From Podospora pseudoanserina (lineage: Eukaryota; Ascomycota; Sordariomycetes; Sordariales; Podosporaceae), in assembly GCF_035222485.1 (NCBI RefSeq), contig NC_085921.1:496001-560000 (forward strand): a stretch of DNA of 64,000 nt, written 5' to 3'. Shown here in pieces: positions 54,947-64,000 of this stretch. Made by a program: the position numbers and the translations under genes. Numbering within the stretch: position 1 is the first letter of the stretch; each line of letters begins with the position of its first letter. The notes below the pieces were generated by a model, which was not told where the DNA came from, did no database searches, and saw only the letters and a program-made list of their open reading frames with translations.

Positions 54947-57553
54947 CTATAATCTCACGTTCCTCCCGGGTGGATCTCTTTTCGATTGCCCTGACCTCAG
55001 CTCCTTCCTCCGTCTCTCCCTTTCCCCCCGTGCCGCCAGCGGTTTCGGTTGCTGGATCTTAGGCTCATCTTTCTGCACGTGAATTGCACCGCGACCTGAA
55101 ACCCCAGGCCTTTTTCCCCGGCACACGGCCAGCAGCTCCCTCGCCTCAAAAACAAACCACCTATTTTTCCTCGCCGCCTTGAGCAGGGCCTCATCCTTGG
55201 CTGTAGCCCGCTTGATCATCTCACAAAGTGAAAATCTCGGCCTGAGAGAGAGATGTGCCGTTTTTGACCAGTCCCAGAAAGAGCGGATATCGTTGGTGGG
55301 TGCCGCTGATGCCCGATGTTTCCAATAATCATGACGGCGAAAGTCAGATAGCAACAGCCGTTTGTAGATGTCGGGCTTTGACAGGCAGACCTTTGCCGTC
55401 TCTTTGTTCAGCCACTGCTTCCACCGTTCCACTCTGGAAACTCCCCTCTTGATCAACGACTTTTCCAGAACTAAAATCTTGGCCAAATGTCGTTTGCTTC
55501 GAACGAAACGACCTGCCTGTACCCACTTGTCAGGCAAAGTAGAGAATCCCAGGTACTCTGTGAAATCAGGCGAGGTCGCCTTCAGGAGCGTCGCGACGCG
55601 GGATCTCATCAGATGTGAGTCAAACCCGGCGAGGACAGCATGACGGAATATGTAGGTAGTCAGGTGGAGGCGCCTGGATGTCCAGGCCATCGAGAAGAGC
55701 AGTCGGTATGTGATCTCGTCTGGCTGTGCCAGGCTGTGCTTGGAAAAGAATCCCAAGGTTGACATCGCCAAGCCGAGTTTCCGCTGGTCCCGGCAATGGG
55801 AGAGTATTGTATTCAACGTAATTATATCCGGCCTTTCTCCAGCAGCAATCATAGCCTCAAGAACCTGGAAGAGGTTGTTGAGCTGCCCTGAGGCGCCGTA
55901 CTTGTGAATCAAGATATTCCCGATCCAGACCGTCAGGCGCCAATCGGGACCATAAAGGTCGCGCTGGCTCTGAAGAAAAGACTGAAAATCTTGCTTCAGT
56001 TCAAGAGCCCGGTGCAGGTCGAGGCCAGCCATCTCTGCGTATATCCGGCGCATGCATTCTGGGTCCGTAAGATAACCCTTCGTGTTCATCGCCCGCAGAA
56101 TGTAGCGCCTGACGTCTTCGGCCTTGATTATTCGCAAGAAAAGAAACCAAGTTTTGAAGTTTGGCGCATGCCCTTCTCGAACCATCGCACCAAGCGTCCG
56201 CTGGAAGGCTCGGAGGTGCTTGGACTTGACTGCGAATTGGGCAACCCAGTTGAAAACATCGGCATCGAGTTTAAGACCTAAAGACTTCACGCGGCGTACC
56301 AGCCCCCCTGGCACATGGGTGAAGCGGGATCCATGAGGTGATTGGGCGAGATATCGAAGAGCGTCTTTGAGGGCGGGAAGCGAAACTGCATCAACGCACT
56401 CCTCATCATAAAAAGCGCGCTGCAGCTGGCGGACAACGACATCCACATGTGTGGCCTGTTCATCACCCTCATTCCCGTATAAGAAGCGGTGCTCACCAGG
56501 CGTCAGTTGGCCACCCACGAGTCGGCGAACGTAACGCAAGAAAGAAGCCTTGGTCCAAACCTCGCCAGGTTCCAAGGGTGGAATCTGATCTGCCCTAACC
56601 GCGAGGCGATATGGCTCTGGGTGAATTTCATGAAACCTCGCTAGTTCACGGGGACGCGAGACGGGCTTCCTGAACTGCATCTCCGTTGTGCTGTCTTTTC
56701 TCTGCTTCGAGTCTTTGGCTTTGGGACCCGCGATTCGCAAAGACAGCTCCTCCACTGTCTTCGGTGAAAGCTGCAGCAGGTCTTCCCAATTATCCTCGGT
56801 TCGAGTTCCAACGAGAATGCCACCCTTCACTGCGCGAACAACCCCGTTATAGGCCGCTGTGACGTTATCAAGCCCACCAAAGATCAGAATAAACTTCTCC
56901 TGTGTAGCACTCCATTCCAACCCTTTTAGCCCACTCTCCCACAAGGATGGTACCGGCCCCGTTCGTTTCCTATTTGTCGTAGTGTATAACCTCATCCGAC
57001 ATCCTGTTCGCGAACAAATATCCCAAAAGTTGTCATGAAAGTCGTCTTCCAAGCGCTTGAAGCCGTCATCTGGAAGTCGTACCTTGACCACAAGAATGTC
57101 GTGATCAAGAATAGGAGTCTGCTTCAACAGAGTCTCGAGAATGAGACGCCAGTCTGATACCCGCTTGTGACGCTCGTCGATATGTTGTGCTGCTTTGAGA
57201 GCGGCGCGGTGCTTCGAGGCTTGTTTCTGTCGAGATCCCCAGCTGGGGTTGGTGCCTAGATAGTCGACAGTAACGGGAATCGCCCCGTGAGGTTGGTATG
57301 GCAGAATCTCCAACCGGCTCACCAAGTTCTGTGCATTCTTAGTGGCGGCGGCCTTGGCGGAGGCATGAGCACTCGGGCGTGCATTGTTTGCTGGCTTCGG
57401 GGTGGTTTTGGCAAGGTTCGAGCGGCCGGCGTGGAAGAAGGCTCTCTGGTATCCGGAAAATGGGACAATCGCAGCCGAGGAGGACCAGTAGAACCGGGGA
57501 ATCCGTGAGCGTTGCGACCAGGCCCTCCAAGGTTGCGTGACTCCCAGGCTCAT
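54947..57553 (-). CDS. Mitochondrial pentatricopeptide-repeat-like protein
   Basis: A single-exon gene of 868 aa. The N-terminus (MSLGVTQPWRAWSQRSRIPR onward to about residue 60) is rich in Arg, Ser and aromatic residues with no acidic residue, a typical mitochondrial presequence. Residues of about 540-650 contain PPR-like helical hairpins: WIGNILIHKYGASGQLNNLFQVLEAM, GERPDIITLNTILSHCRDQRKLGLAM and QPDEITYRLLFSMAWTSRRL, in pieces. Earlier helical repeats at about 440-530 are more diverged. Fungal proteins of this kind bind mitochondrial transcripts for processing, stability or translation; the target RNA cannot be told. The C-terminal 130 residues are strongly basic. The gene is followed 3' by a gene desert and preceded by the Spo73-like gene on the same strand. 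Confidence 0.82.
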   Translation of the reverse strand: MSLGVTQPWRAWSQRSRIPRFYWSSSAAIVPFSGYQRAFFHAGRSNLAKTTPKPANNARPSAHASAKAAATKNAQNLVSRLEILPYQPHGAIPVTVDYLGTNPSWGSRQKQASKHRAALKAAQHIDERHKRVSDWRLILETLLKQTPILDHDILVVKVRLPDDGFKRLEDDFHDNFWDICSRTGCRMRLYTTTNRKRTGPVPSLWESGLKGLEWSATQEKFILIFGGLDNVTAAYNGVVRAVKGGILVGTRTEDNWEDLLQLSPKTVEELSLRIAGPKAKDSKQRKDSTTEMQFRKPVSRPRELARFHEIHPEPYRLAVRADQIPPLEPGEVWTKASFLRYVRRLVGGQLTPGEHRFLYGNEGDEQATHVDVVVRQLQRAFYDEECVDAVSLPALKDALRYLAQSPHGSRFTHVPGGLVRRVKSLGLKLDADVFNWVAQFAVKSKHLRAFQRTLGAMVREGHAPNFKTWFLFLRIIKAEDVRRYILRAMNTKGYLTDPECMRRIYAEMAGLDLHRALELKQDFQSFLQSQRDLYGPDWRLTVWIGNILIHKYGASGQLNNLFQVLEAMIAAGERPDIITLNTILSHCRDQRKLGLAMSTLGFFSKHSLAQPDEITYRLLFSMAWTSRRLHLTTYIFRHAVLAGFDSHLMRSRVATLLKATSPDFTEYLGFSTLPDKWVQAGRFVRSKRHLAKILVLEKSLIKRGVSRVERWKQWLNKETAKVCLSKPDIYKRLLLSDFRRHDYWKHRASAAPTNDIRSFWDWSKTAHLSLRPRFSLCEMIKRATAKDEALLKAARKNRWFVFEARELLAVCRGKRPGVSGRGAIHVQKDEPKIQQPKPLAARGERERRRKELRSGQSKRDPPGRNVRL

Positions 57554-57943
57554 TTGCTATGGATGTGGCATGTCGAATGGCGGAAGCATTCGGCCGGCCG
57601 GGGGTTCAATATCCGGGCCTTCCGATCTCTGTAAATGCCGCAGTCGCCGGCGTCGTCGCAGTCGCAATCGTCGTCGTCGTGGTGCCGTGGTTGCTGCTGT
57701 CTCAGCAAGCTGGAGCTTGTCAAAAAAATTCAAGAGCAACAATCCTGTCCCGCCCGCAGCCGCACCGGCTGCCCCACTTTCAACACAGTGACAAATAAGT
57801 TGCAAGGACACTGTGCTAGCATAATCGCTCTCTTTCAACAGAAAAAGGGGGTATTTTCATTATCAATATTGAACTCCAGTTCTCCCATGCCGGTATTGCT
57901 ATTCCCAAACGATATTACCCACGCCTATGAAACCATCATGACC
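57554..57943. promoter_or_regulatory. Promoter region of the PPR-like gene
   Basis: A 390-bp gap between the Spo73-like stop and the PPR-like ATG, both on the minus strand. It has a CGTCGT-rich patch at about 57645-57690. No other feature is seen. Confidence 0.4.
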
Positions 57944-59342
57944 TCAATTTTTGGTCTCGCCGTTTGGAGGAGCTGGCTCTGAAGGGCCGGATTTATCAAC
58001 GCCTTGCCACGACGGATCCCACCCCTTTCGATGATCCACTGCTCCTGTCGAATCGCCCTCCTCAGCCATTCCCTTGACGTCGCTCCAGTACTCAAGCTTT
58101 CTTACCTCCTCATCTGCATGCTTGACTGCGTCGGCGAGATTCCTCGCCCGCCGTTGTAATTCTCCATCTGCGTCCTTGCCTTTCTTCTTGCTTTGTGCCA
58201 CCGTTTGATCATGGATCTCGGTCAATCTCGTCAGCAAGACCCTCCTCGAGGCCTGAAATACAAAGAGTGACATGATCTCGTGCATCACCTTCTGTAGCCC
58301 TGCCAGGTCTTCCTGTGCATGTTCAAGGTAGTTGTCCACTGCCTCGATCTTTTCCCGGTCGATTCGGGATGTCCGCAGTACGGCCAGAAGATCGCCAACA
58401 TGCTCGATGTCGTCTGGTTGTTCAGCACCACCTGATTTCGTTGAGCTCATGCTAAGTCTGCTGCCTCGGGGGCTGGCAGTCCGTTTACTCATCCTGCTCG
58501 AGCTGCGTTCGCGTTCGCGTTCACGACTCATTTCTGACGACGGCCGAACGGAAAAGTACTCGGGATTGAGCATTTGGGGGTCCTGTGCAATGTACCCGGA
58601 ATCTTTTCTGACCCGTTTCCTGATCCATGCTCGACGACGAACAAACGAGTTCCACCATCTCGCCTTGTGCCATGAAAACTTCTTAGAAAATGCAAACGAA
58701 TACTCCCAGCCCTCATCGTCGACATTGTCGTCCTTGTTGATTTTCCACTCCGGCCAAGCCCACTCCCAGCTAGGATCGGGCACCTGAGCTGTGTGTATAT
58801 CTGTCGGGCTGGGCTTGTGGGCGTAGTTCGTCCATGCTGTTGGGTCCAAGTTGCCCAGGGCTTTGGAGGAGAAAAGAGGTATCCCGCAGAGGAAGCCGCC
58901 TCTTTGGTTCTCGTAGAGAATCTCGATTGCCGACTCAGGCGCCTTTTTCTTGCTCACACTCTTCCTCCTTGCTGTCCCAGCGTTGACAGCGTCGACGACG
59001 TCTTCCCGTAATGGTGTAGGCTCTACAAGCTGTTAGTGTTGCTCTTCAGAAAAGATATGACACCGTGGGCGTACCATTGATGTGGATGGAGGGGCGCGGG
59101 CGTTCCTCCTCGTCTGCTACACCTACTCGCGCATTGCTGGCATCACCATTCTCACGATCAGATACCCCTAGTGCTGACTCCCGTGTTGAGTCCTGCAATG
59201 ACGAAGACGGCCCCGCAGTAGGAGGCCCGATGGAGTCGTCCTCGGCCTCGGACTTGTCAACGAGGTTGATCTCGTGGTCGAAGTCGCTATCTTTGGGCGG
59301 GGGCACGCGACGCGACGAGCGGTGATGTTTTATTCTCGGCAT
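57944..59342 (-). CDS. Dysferlin-domain protein, Spo73/Mug65-like
   Basis: Two exons (59342-59075 and 59022-57944) with a 52-bp GTACGC...GTAG intron give 448 aa. The N-terminal 115 residues are charged and disordered. A DysF-N element follows (about 124-150: ILYENQRGGFLCGIPLFSSKA), then DysF-C (about 170-225: WEWAWPEWKINKDD, DEGWEYSFAF, FSWHKARWWNSFVRRRAWIRKR). After a Ser/Arg-rich linker, a helical region of about 130 residues with an HAQEDLAGLQKVMHEIM segment leads to a charged tail. There is no membrane segment. Layout and sequence fit fungal Spo73 and fission yeast Mug65, needed for prospore membrane extension in sporulation. In a filamentous ascomycete an ascospore-formation role is an inference. 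It is divergent from the calcofluor-hypersensitive family gene. Confidence 0.87.
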
Positions 59343-60401
59343 GACTACCCCTTTACCAGAAGCATGACGTACCGCCGCCTTCTTTCAGATCCCTATGTCC
59401 GCAAAAATACATTGACAAAACGAAGAACACGGGGCCGACGGCTATAGCTGGGGCGCTTTGTTGGGGTTCGTGGAGATGTTTGATGCAATGCGCTGGTGCC
59501 TTGGACAGAAGTTTGTGTTGGAGCTGGCGCGTACGTGTAGAGATCGATGAATCGACAGGGGTGTCCTCCTCAGGAAAAGGCTCCACGCAGGTGCAATTCA
59601 AGACTAAGGCATGTGATTTGAGACAATGGGCATAATTAGGGGTTCCTGATGGAAACCAAACCAGAGAATTGAAGTGTGCTTGTCGAGAGAAGCGTGTGAA
59701 GCTGAACTGGAAGCTTCGCCTGCGCCATGATGTAATGTCGTTGGGTTAGCGGCGGTGCCCTGGCCAGTTTGATGCCAAGCTCCCCAGGCTGGCTCGTGCT
59801 TTTGCATCTTTACAGTGGGCTGAAGAACACTGTCTGAGAGAGCAACTGATGTATAGCTGATGGCTACAAAACATGAAATAACCCCAAAATCTGACGATGT
59901 ATCAAAGAATTCAACAAGCACTGTAGAGCTGTCTACTAAAATGATATCCGTAGTGTCAACGAAGACTCTTTCCGTGTCTGAAATCTGAATCTCGAATACA
60001 GTGGACCCCATCCCCAAAGCGGGACAGCAGCAGTGGTCGTGGCCCCACCGCAACGGACCTCTAGACCGCGAACTGCCCCTCGTCTACGTCATGCATGACC
60101 CGTGAATGAAGAGCTCTCTCCAAGAAGTCCCAGTTTGGTACCAGACAAAAGAGCAGAAAAACGTGCCATGAGGTGTAACCGGGAACGAATAGGGAGGTAG
60201 CAAACCAAGTAACAACTGGTTGCTTGCTTCCCCCAAATGCATTGAAATACCACAACCACCCATCTTGTTTGACCTCCAACTTCCATTCATCAATCAGATT
60301 TCACACAAGACACAACTCCCATCCCATCAAAAGCAATAACGCTCGACAGCTTCCACTTCACCAACAAAACCACATAAACTTTACAAACAACCACAATCAA
60401 A
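59343..60401. promoter_or_regulatory. Divergent promoter region
   Basis: A 1.06-kb gap between the Spo73-like gene and the calcofluor-hypersensitive family gene. The last 200 bp (60220-60401) are rich in CAA/CCA/ACA with little G on this strand, typical of a fungal 5' leader. A 149-codon minus-strand ORF (59604-60053) has no family features. Confidence 0.45.
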
Positions 60402-60938
60402 ATGTCCAAGTCTCGCGCCCCCCTCGCCCTCGGTGCCCTCGCCGCCTCAGGCATTGGTTACTACCTCTACAGCGCCGGCGGCAACCCCAGAGCAGCCGAG
60501 AAGCAGTTTGAGAGTACGTCCGACCATCACTACACCACCCACCCCATCATCTACCCCTGATACTAACTTTCCCCTTAGGCGACGCCCACCGCGCCGCCGC
60601 CAAAATCGAATCCAAGATTCCCACCAACTACCCAACCCACACAACCCACAAGGCCGAGAAAGAAGGCACCCGCCTCGGCCACGAGGTCGGCACCAAGATT
60701 GACTCTGCTGTATGTTTTCCTCGTTCTCGCCCCTTTTTTCTTTAAAATCAAAAACACTAACAATGCAAAGGTAACCACCGTCAACCGCGACCTCAGCCAA
60801 GCCAAGCACGAAGCCGAGGCCATCGCCAAACAAGCCAAGGCCGATACCCTCAAGAAGATTGACGAGTTTGACCGGACGGTCGAGGAGAAGGCCGCCAAGA
60901 GCAAGAGCTACCTTAGCTCGTGGTTCGGGAGCAAGTAA
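60402..60938 (+). CDS. Calcofluor white hypersensitive family small protein
   Basis: Three exons (60402-60513, 60579-60709, 60771-60938) with introns of 65 and 61 bp (GTACGT and GTATGT donors) encode 136 aa. A Gly/Ala-rich membrane segment lies at residues 6-27 (APLALGALAASGIGYYLYSA), followed by an amphipathic, Lys/Ala/Glu-rich helical region (about 35-125) resembling LEA-like coils. It ends with a YLSSWFGSK tail. Fungal databases call close relatives calcofluor white hypersensitive protein, implying a link to cell-wall integrity; the molecular activity is unknown. An N-terminal anchor with a long charged helix would suit a mitochondrial or other organelle membrane protein. It is convergent with Prp6. 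Confidence 0.87.
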
Positions 60939-61255
60939 AGCTCAACTTATCAACTACTTAATAATGAAAGGAGGAGGCGGGAGGTGTATGATAATGGAAG
61001 GGGAGGGCGAACGGAACTGGTTTCTTTGTTTATCATCATGACATGAAGGTCGCGTCAGCGATATCTATACAACCACAACAGTTATGTTTGGGGGTTTTGA
61101 TAACTGGGTGTTTTCAGGTTTTCGGGGTTTTCTAGTTTTGTTTGAATTTGATCTCAAGTTGATCGATCAATTGATATCATTATCCTATCCATACGTGCCC
61201 TAATCCCGTCCCATGTCCCCAAACCAATTCAACATTACAACACTCCTCCAGGACC
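60939..61255. other. Convergent 3' intergenic region
   Basis: A 317-bp gap between convergent stop codons, with T-rich and G-rich 3' UTR-like sequence. A GATCGATCAATTGAT palindromic stretch occurs at about 61160. No gene is seen. Confidence 0.5.
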
Positions 61256-64000
61256 CTACTCCGGCAAAGAAGCAGCAACCAACTTCAACATCTCCCCCGT
61301 ACCCTTCCCCGCATTCTTCGGCATCTTGGCCACCCGCTGCCAATACTCCCCATGTCTCGGCTCCGCCAAAACACACCTGCTCACCAACCCAGCCCTCTTC
61401 TCTTCCGTCCCATGCTGCAGCAAAAACTTGTAATACCACGCCCACGTATCCCCATGGTCCGTGTCCAGCTTCAGCGCTCTCTCAAACCATTTATCCGCCT
61501 GCTCGAGTTTCCTCTCTTTCCAGAGGATATACGCCGCCGTCACCATCAGCACCGGGTCGTTCTCCACTTTCTTCATCGCCTCCGCCAGCAGCGATTTGCG
61601 CTGGGTTCGCTGTTCCAGGTGAAGAATCCTCTCCGCCCAGAGGAGACCGCTCTTGGGCATCTGCTGCAGGGCAGTAGCCATGAGGGTCTTGGCCTGAGTG
61701 ATGTTACCGGCGCGACGCTCAAGACGGATGAGCTCAGTCCACAGCTCAGCCGATTTGGGAATTGCCTGCCTTGCTCTGTCGAGGACGGAACGGGCCTTGA
61801 CCACGTTGTTGAGGCGCTCCTCCAGACGGGAGTACAAAAGCCACAAGGGGACCGACGAAGGAACGGCGCGGACACCGGCACCATATGCCTCCCTTGCCTG
61901 TGCCGGCTGATCCATGTCCTCGTAAATCTGCCCCTTCATCATCCAAAGCTTTGGAGCGTTAGGGAAGAGGCGGAGGGCGTCAATGACGAGGTCAAGGGCG
62001 GCTTCGCTGTTGCCTAGCTGGCGCTCAAAGGCCACGGAACGCATCCAGACACGATCGGTAGGGGCGTTTTGCCGGGCAGTCTTGAGCAGGTCGCGGGCTT
62101 GATCGATAAAGCCGTTGTCAGCCTCAAGCTTGACAGCCGCAAGCCAGATGTCCTCGTTATCGGGGTTTTGCTTGAAGGCACGGGCCAGAACGCGACGAGC
62201 CTCGTTAATCTCGCCTGCCTTTTCGCGGGCCAGCATGAGCCAGAAGGTCTCTTGGTGAGGGCAAGCCTCGACGGCTTTTTCAAGCGCGTTCCAGAGGTCC
62301 TCCTTGTTGCCGTGCTCTCTCTCCAGGTCAACGGCGGCGAGGTAAAGGCTCTTGCTGTTGGGGAAGACACGAAGAGCATAGGCGTATATCGCCCGGCCGG
62401 TGGCGTACTTTTCGCGGCTGATACTGGCTTTGGCATCTTCCATCCAGAGCTCCTTGCGGTCGTCGTCCTCGTCCAGCCCCCAGCCGAGGGTCTCTTCGAT
62501 GATATTGCTGCAGGTGATGACCGCGCCTTCATCCTCGCACTTTTCAGCCTCAGCAATCCATTCTTCACGCTTGGGCATGGCGTTTTGCTTGACCAAGAAC
62601 TTAACGGCGTTCTTCATGACTGGTCGTCTTGCACCCTCACCAAGCTGCTCCTCCAGGCGAGCGGCCGCAATCCACAGCTCGTGGGAGTTGGGGAGCTTCT
62701 TGACGGCCTTGTTGAGCACCTTGCGAGCATTCTCCGGGGTCTCTAAATGTGCCAGTCTCAGCCACAAGTCGAGTGATTCGGGGATAAGCTCAGTAGCCTT
62801 GGCTAGCAAAATGCGGGCATCTTCCACATCTTCTTCCAGGTTCACCGCATGAATCCATAAAGCCTCGGATTGTGGGTTATGATCCAGAGCCTTTCGGATC
62901 ACCTTCTTCCGTGATCTTTGGTCATTCTCCAGTTTCATGGCCGCCACCCAGAGCTTCACCGACTTTGGGTTGTTGCGGATAGCTTCAGCCGCAATAATCT
63001 TGGCATTGTGAGTGTCGTTGATGTTGATATTCTCAAGCCAGATATCCTCATTCTTGGGACAATGCTGGCACCCAGCCGCAATCAACTTGCGGGCGGCACC
63101 CGGTTTCCCTGCTGTCATCTCCAATCTTGCCGCAGCCATCCAACTGGACGCCTGTTTGGGGTTTGAGTCTACAGCAGACTTCAACATCTTTCTGAACTGC
63201 TCAATATCACCGATACTCTGCTCTGCACCTTGGGTGCTGGCTAGTGAGGTCAAGTAACCCCTCGGATCCAGACTCGTGGCGCTACCTGCCGTAGCAAGCC
63301 CGCTGGTTTGCGATGTCTGCTCAAGTCTTGCCTTCAACACCTTGTCGCGGGCGGCACCGATCTTTGCAAAATCCGTTGTCGTTTCGGTTCCTCCGGGAGT
63401 AGCGCTGGTAGCAGTCCCATCGTCTGCAACTGTCGTGCCAAACTGACCCTGGTCTCTCGCAGCAGCTAGCACGCTGTCGGGCACAGCATAGAATCTCTCC
63501 ATCCTCGCTTGTCGTGCCCTCTTGGTCTTGCCGGTGGCATCCTTTGCCTCGGGTATGTTCGCCCAATCATCGTCGGTGAGCTCGGCCAATTTTCTCTTGA
63601 GCCCGGCAAACTGCTGCTGAATCTTTGGGTTCTGTCGCTCGTATTCTTCTCGTTCGGCTTTTTCTCGTGCTTCCCTGTTCGCAAAAAGTAGACCGTTGGT
63701 ATTTCGTTCTCCATTCATCTAAGGGTATAAGACGATAAACCGAGTGCTTTTGGGTGTACGTGTGGGAAGGAAAGCGCTGGGTTAGACTTGAAAAGGGGAG
63801 AGTACTAACCTTTGCTTTCTCCTCCTGCTTGCCATCTTCTCGTCTATATCTTCCCAGATCTTGTCTGCCTCTTCATCCTCTTTATCATAGAAACCGCCGG
63901 CAAACAGGCCAACCTCGTTGTCTGGATCCTGATATCGAGCGGCGTCATCGTTGTCATCATCTTTCGCATTGTCGCCACCGAGTCCCAATTGGGCTGTCCT
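61256..64000 (-). CDS. PRP6: Pre-mRNA splicing factor Prp6 (5' end beyond window)
   Basis: The gene runs off the right edge. Visible exons are 64000-63810 and 63674-61256, giving 869 codons of protein. The intron (135 bp, GTTAGT...ACAG) restores KQREAREKAEREEYERQNPKIQQQF, the conserved N-terminal block of the family. The N-terminal PRP1_N region carries GLFAGGFYDKEDEEADKIWEDIDEKM. From about 63220 downwards there are about 15-20 HAT/TPR-like repeats, each with the WLxxA or LWxxAxxLE signature (SLDLWLRLAHLE, SHELWIAAARLEEQL, TFWLMLAREKAG, KLWMMKGQIYED). Prp6 is the scaffold joining U5 with U4/U6 in the tri-snRNP and is needed for spliceosome assembly. The ATG at 63718 falls inside the intron and is not the start. 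Confidence 0.95.

Noticed and set aside
59604-60053. 149-codon minus-strand ORF between divergent genes
   Set aside because: No recognised family and a location in a shared promoter; short repeated Asp/Ser/Val words look like chance.

Overview
This window is nuclear DNA of a filamentous ascomycete. The gene content points to the Sordariomycetes, most likely Sordariales near Podospora or Neurospora, although the genus is an inference. The evidence is short spliceosomal introns (mostly 50-70 bp, GTRNGT donors, CTRAY-like branch points, YAG acceptors), single orthologues of universal fungal genes, and fungus-only families (Spo73/Mug65, the MCYQ mini-protein, the calcofluor-hypersensitive family). 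I saw no rRNA, tRNA, CRISPR, transposon ORF or obvious RIP-degraded tract.

Layout. 1-4.5 kb: no supportable gene. 4.5-6.4 kb (-): secreted Fet3-type multicopper oxidase. 6.8-7.4 kb (+): tentative three-exon small membrane protein. 7.4-10.7 kb: nothing firm. 10.8-13.3 kb (-): DNA polymerase epsilon subunit B, sharing a 371-bp promoter carrying an ACGCG cluster with a four-exon unknown gene (13.6-14.5 kb, +). 14.8-15.4 kb (-): Sub1/PC4 coactivator. 16.2-19.4 kb (+): PXA-PX-nexin-C sorting nexin. 20.1-21.3 kb (+): TMEM19/DUF92 membrane protein. 21.9-22.8 kb (-): SIN component Cdc14. 24.3-25.7 kb (+): geranylgeranyl diphosphate synthase. 26.2-27.8 kb (-): Pex23/24/30-type peroxin. 30.7-35.2 kb (+): Pom1-like DYRK kinase with a very long leader. 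38.1-40.4 kb (-): F-box protein with a Cys-rich N-terminal region. 40.4-54.9 kb: a 14.5-kb sparse region in which I support only an 85-codon Cys-containing mini-protein (46.8-47.1 kb, -). 54.9-57.6 kb (-): mitochondrial PPR-like protein. 57.9-59.3 kb (-): Spo73/Mug65 dysferlin-domain protein. 60.4-60.9 kb (+): calcofluor-hypersensitive family protein. 61.3-64 kb (-): Prp6 splicing factor, cut by the right edge.

Most genes are housekeeping: replication, transcription, splicing, septation and polarity, trafficking, peroxisome, isoprenoid and mitochondrial RNA. They are unrelated in pathway, as is normal for a conserved fungal region, and I see no metabolite cluster or defence system. The more interesting items are the G1/S-type promoter cluster at the polymerase gene, a 7-bp array of GATA-type sites at 41.0 kb, the isolated MCYQ gene, two stop-free 60-nt introns, the unresolved 5' end of the DYRK gene, and the possible new small gene beside the multicopper oxidase. 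Splice junctions were placed by eye and checked for phase; none was tested against transcripts.
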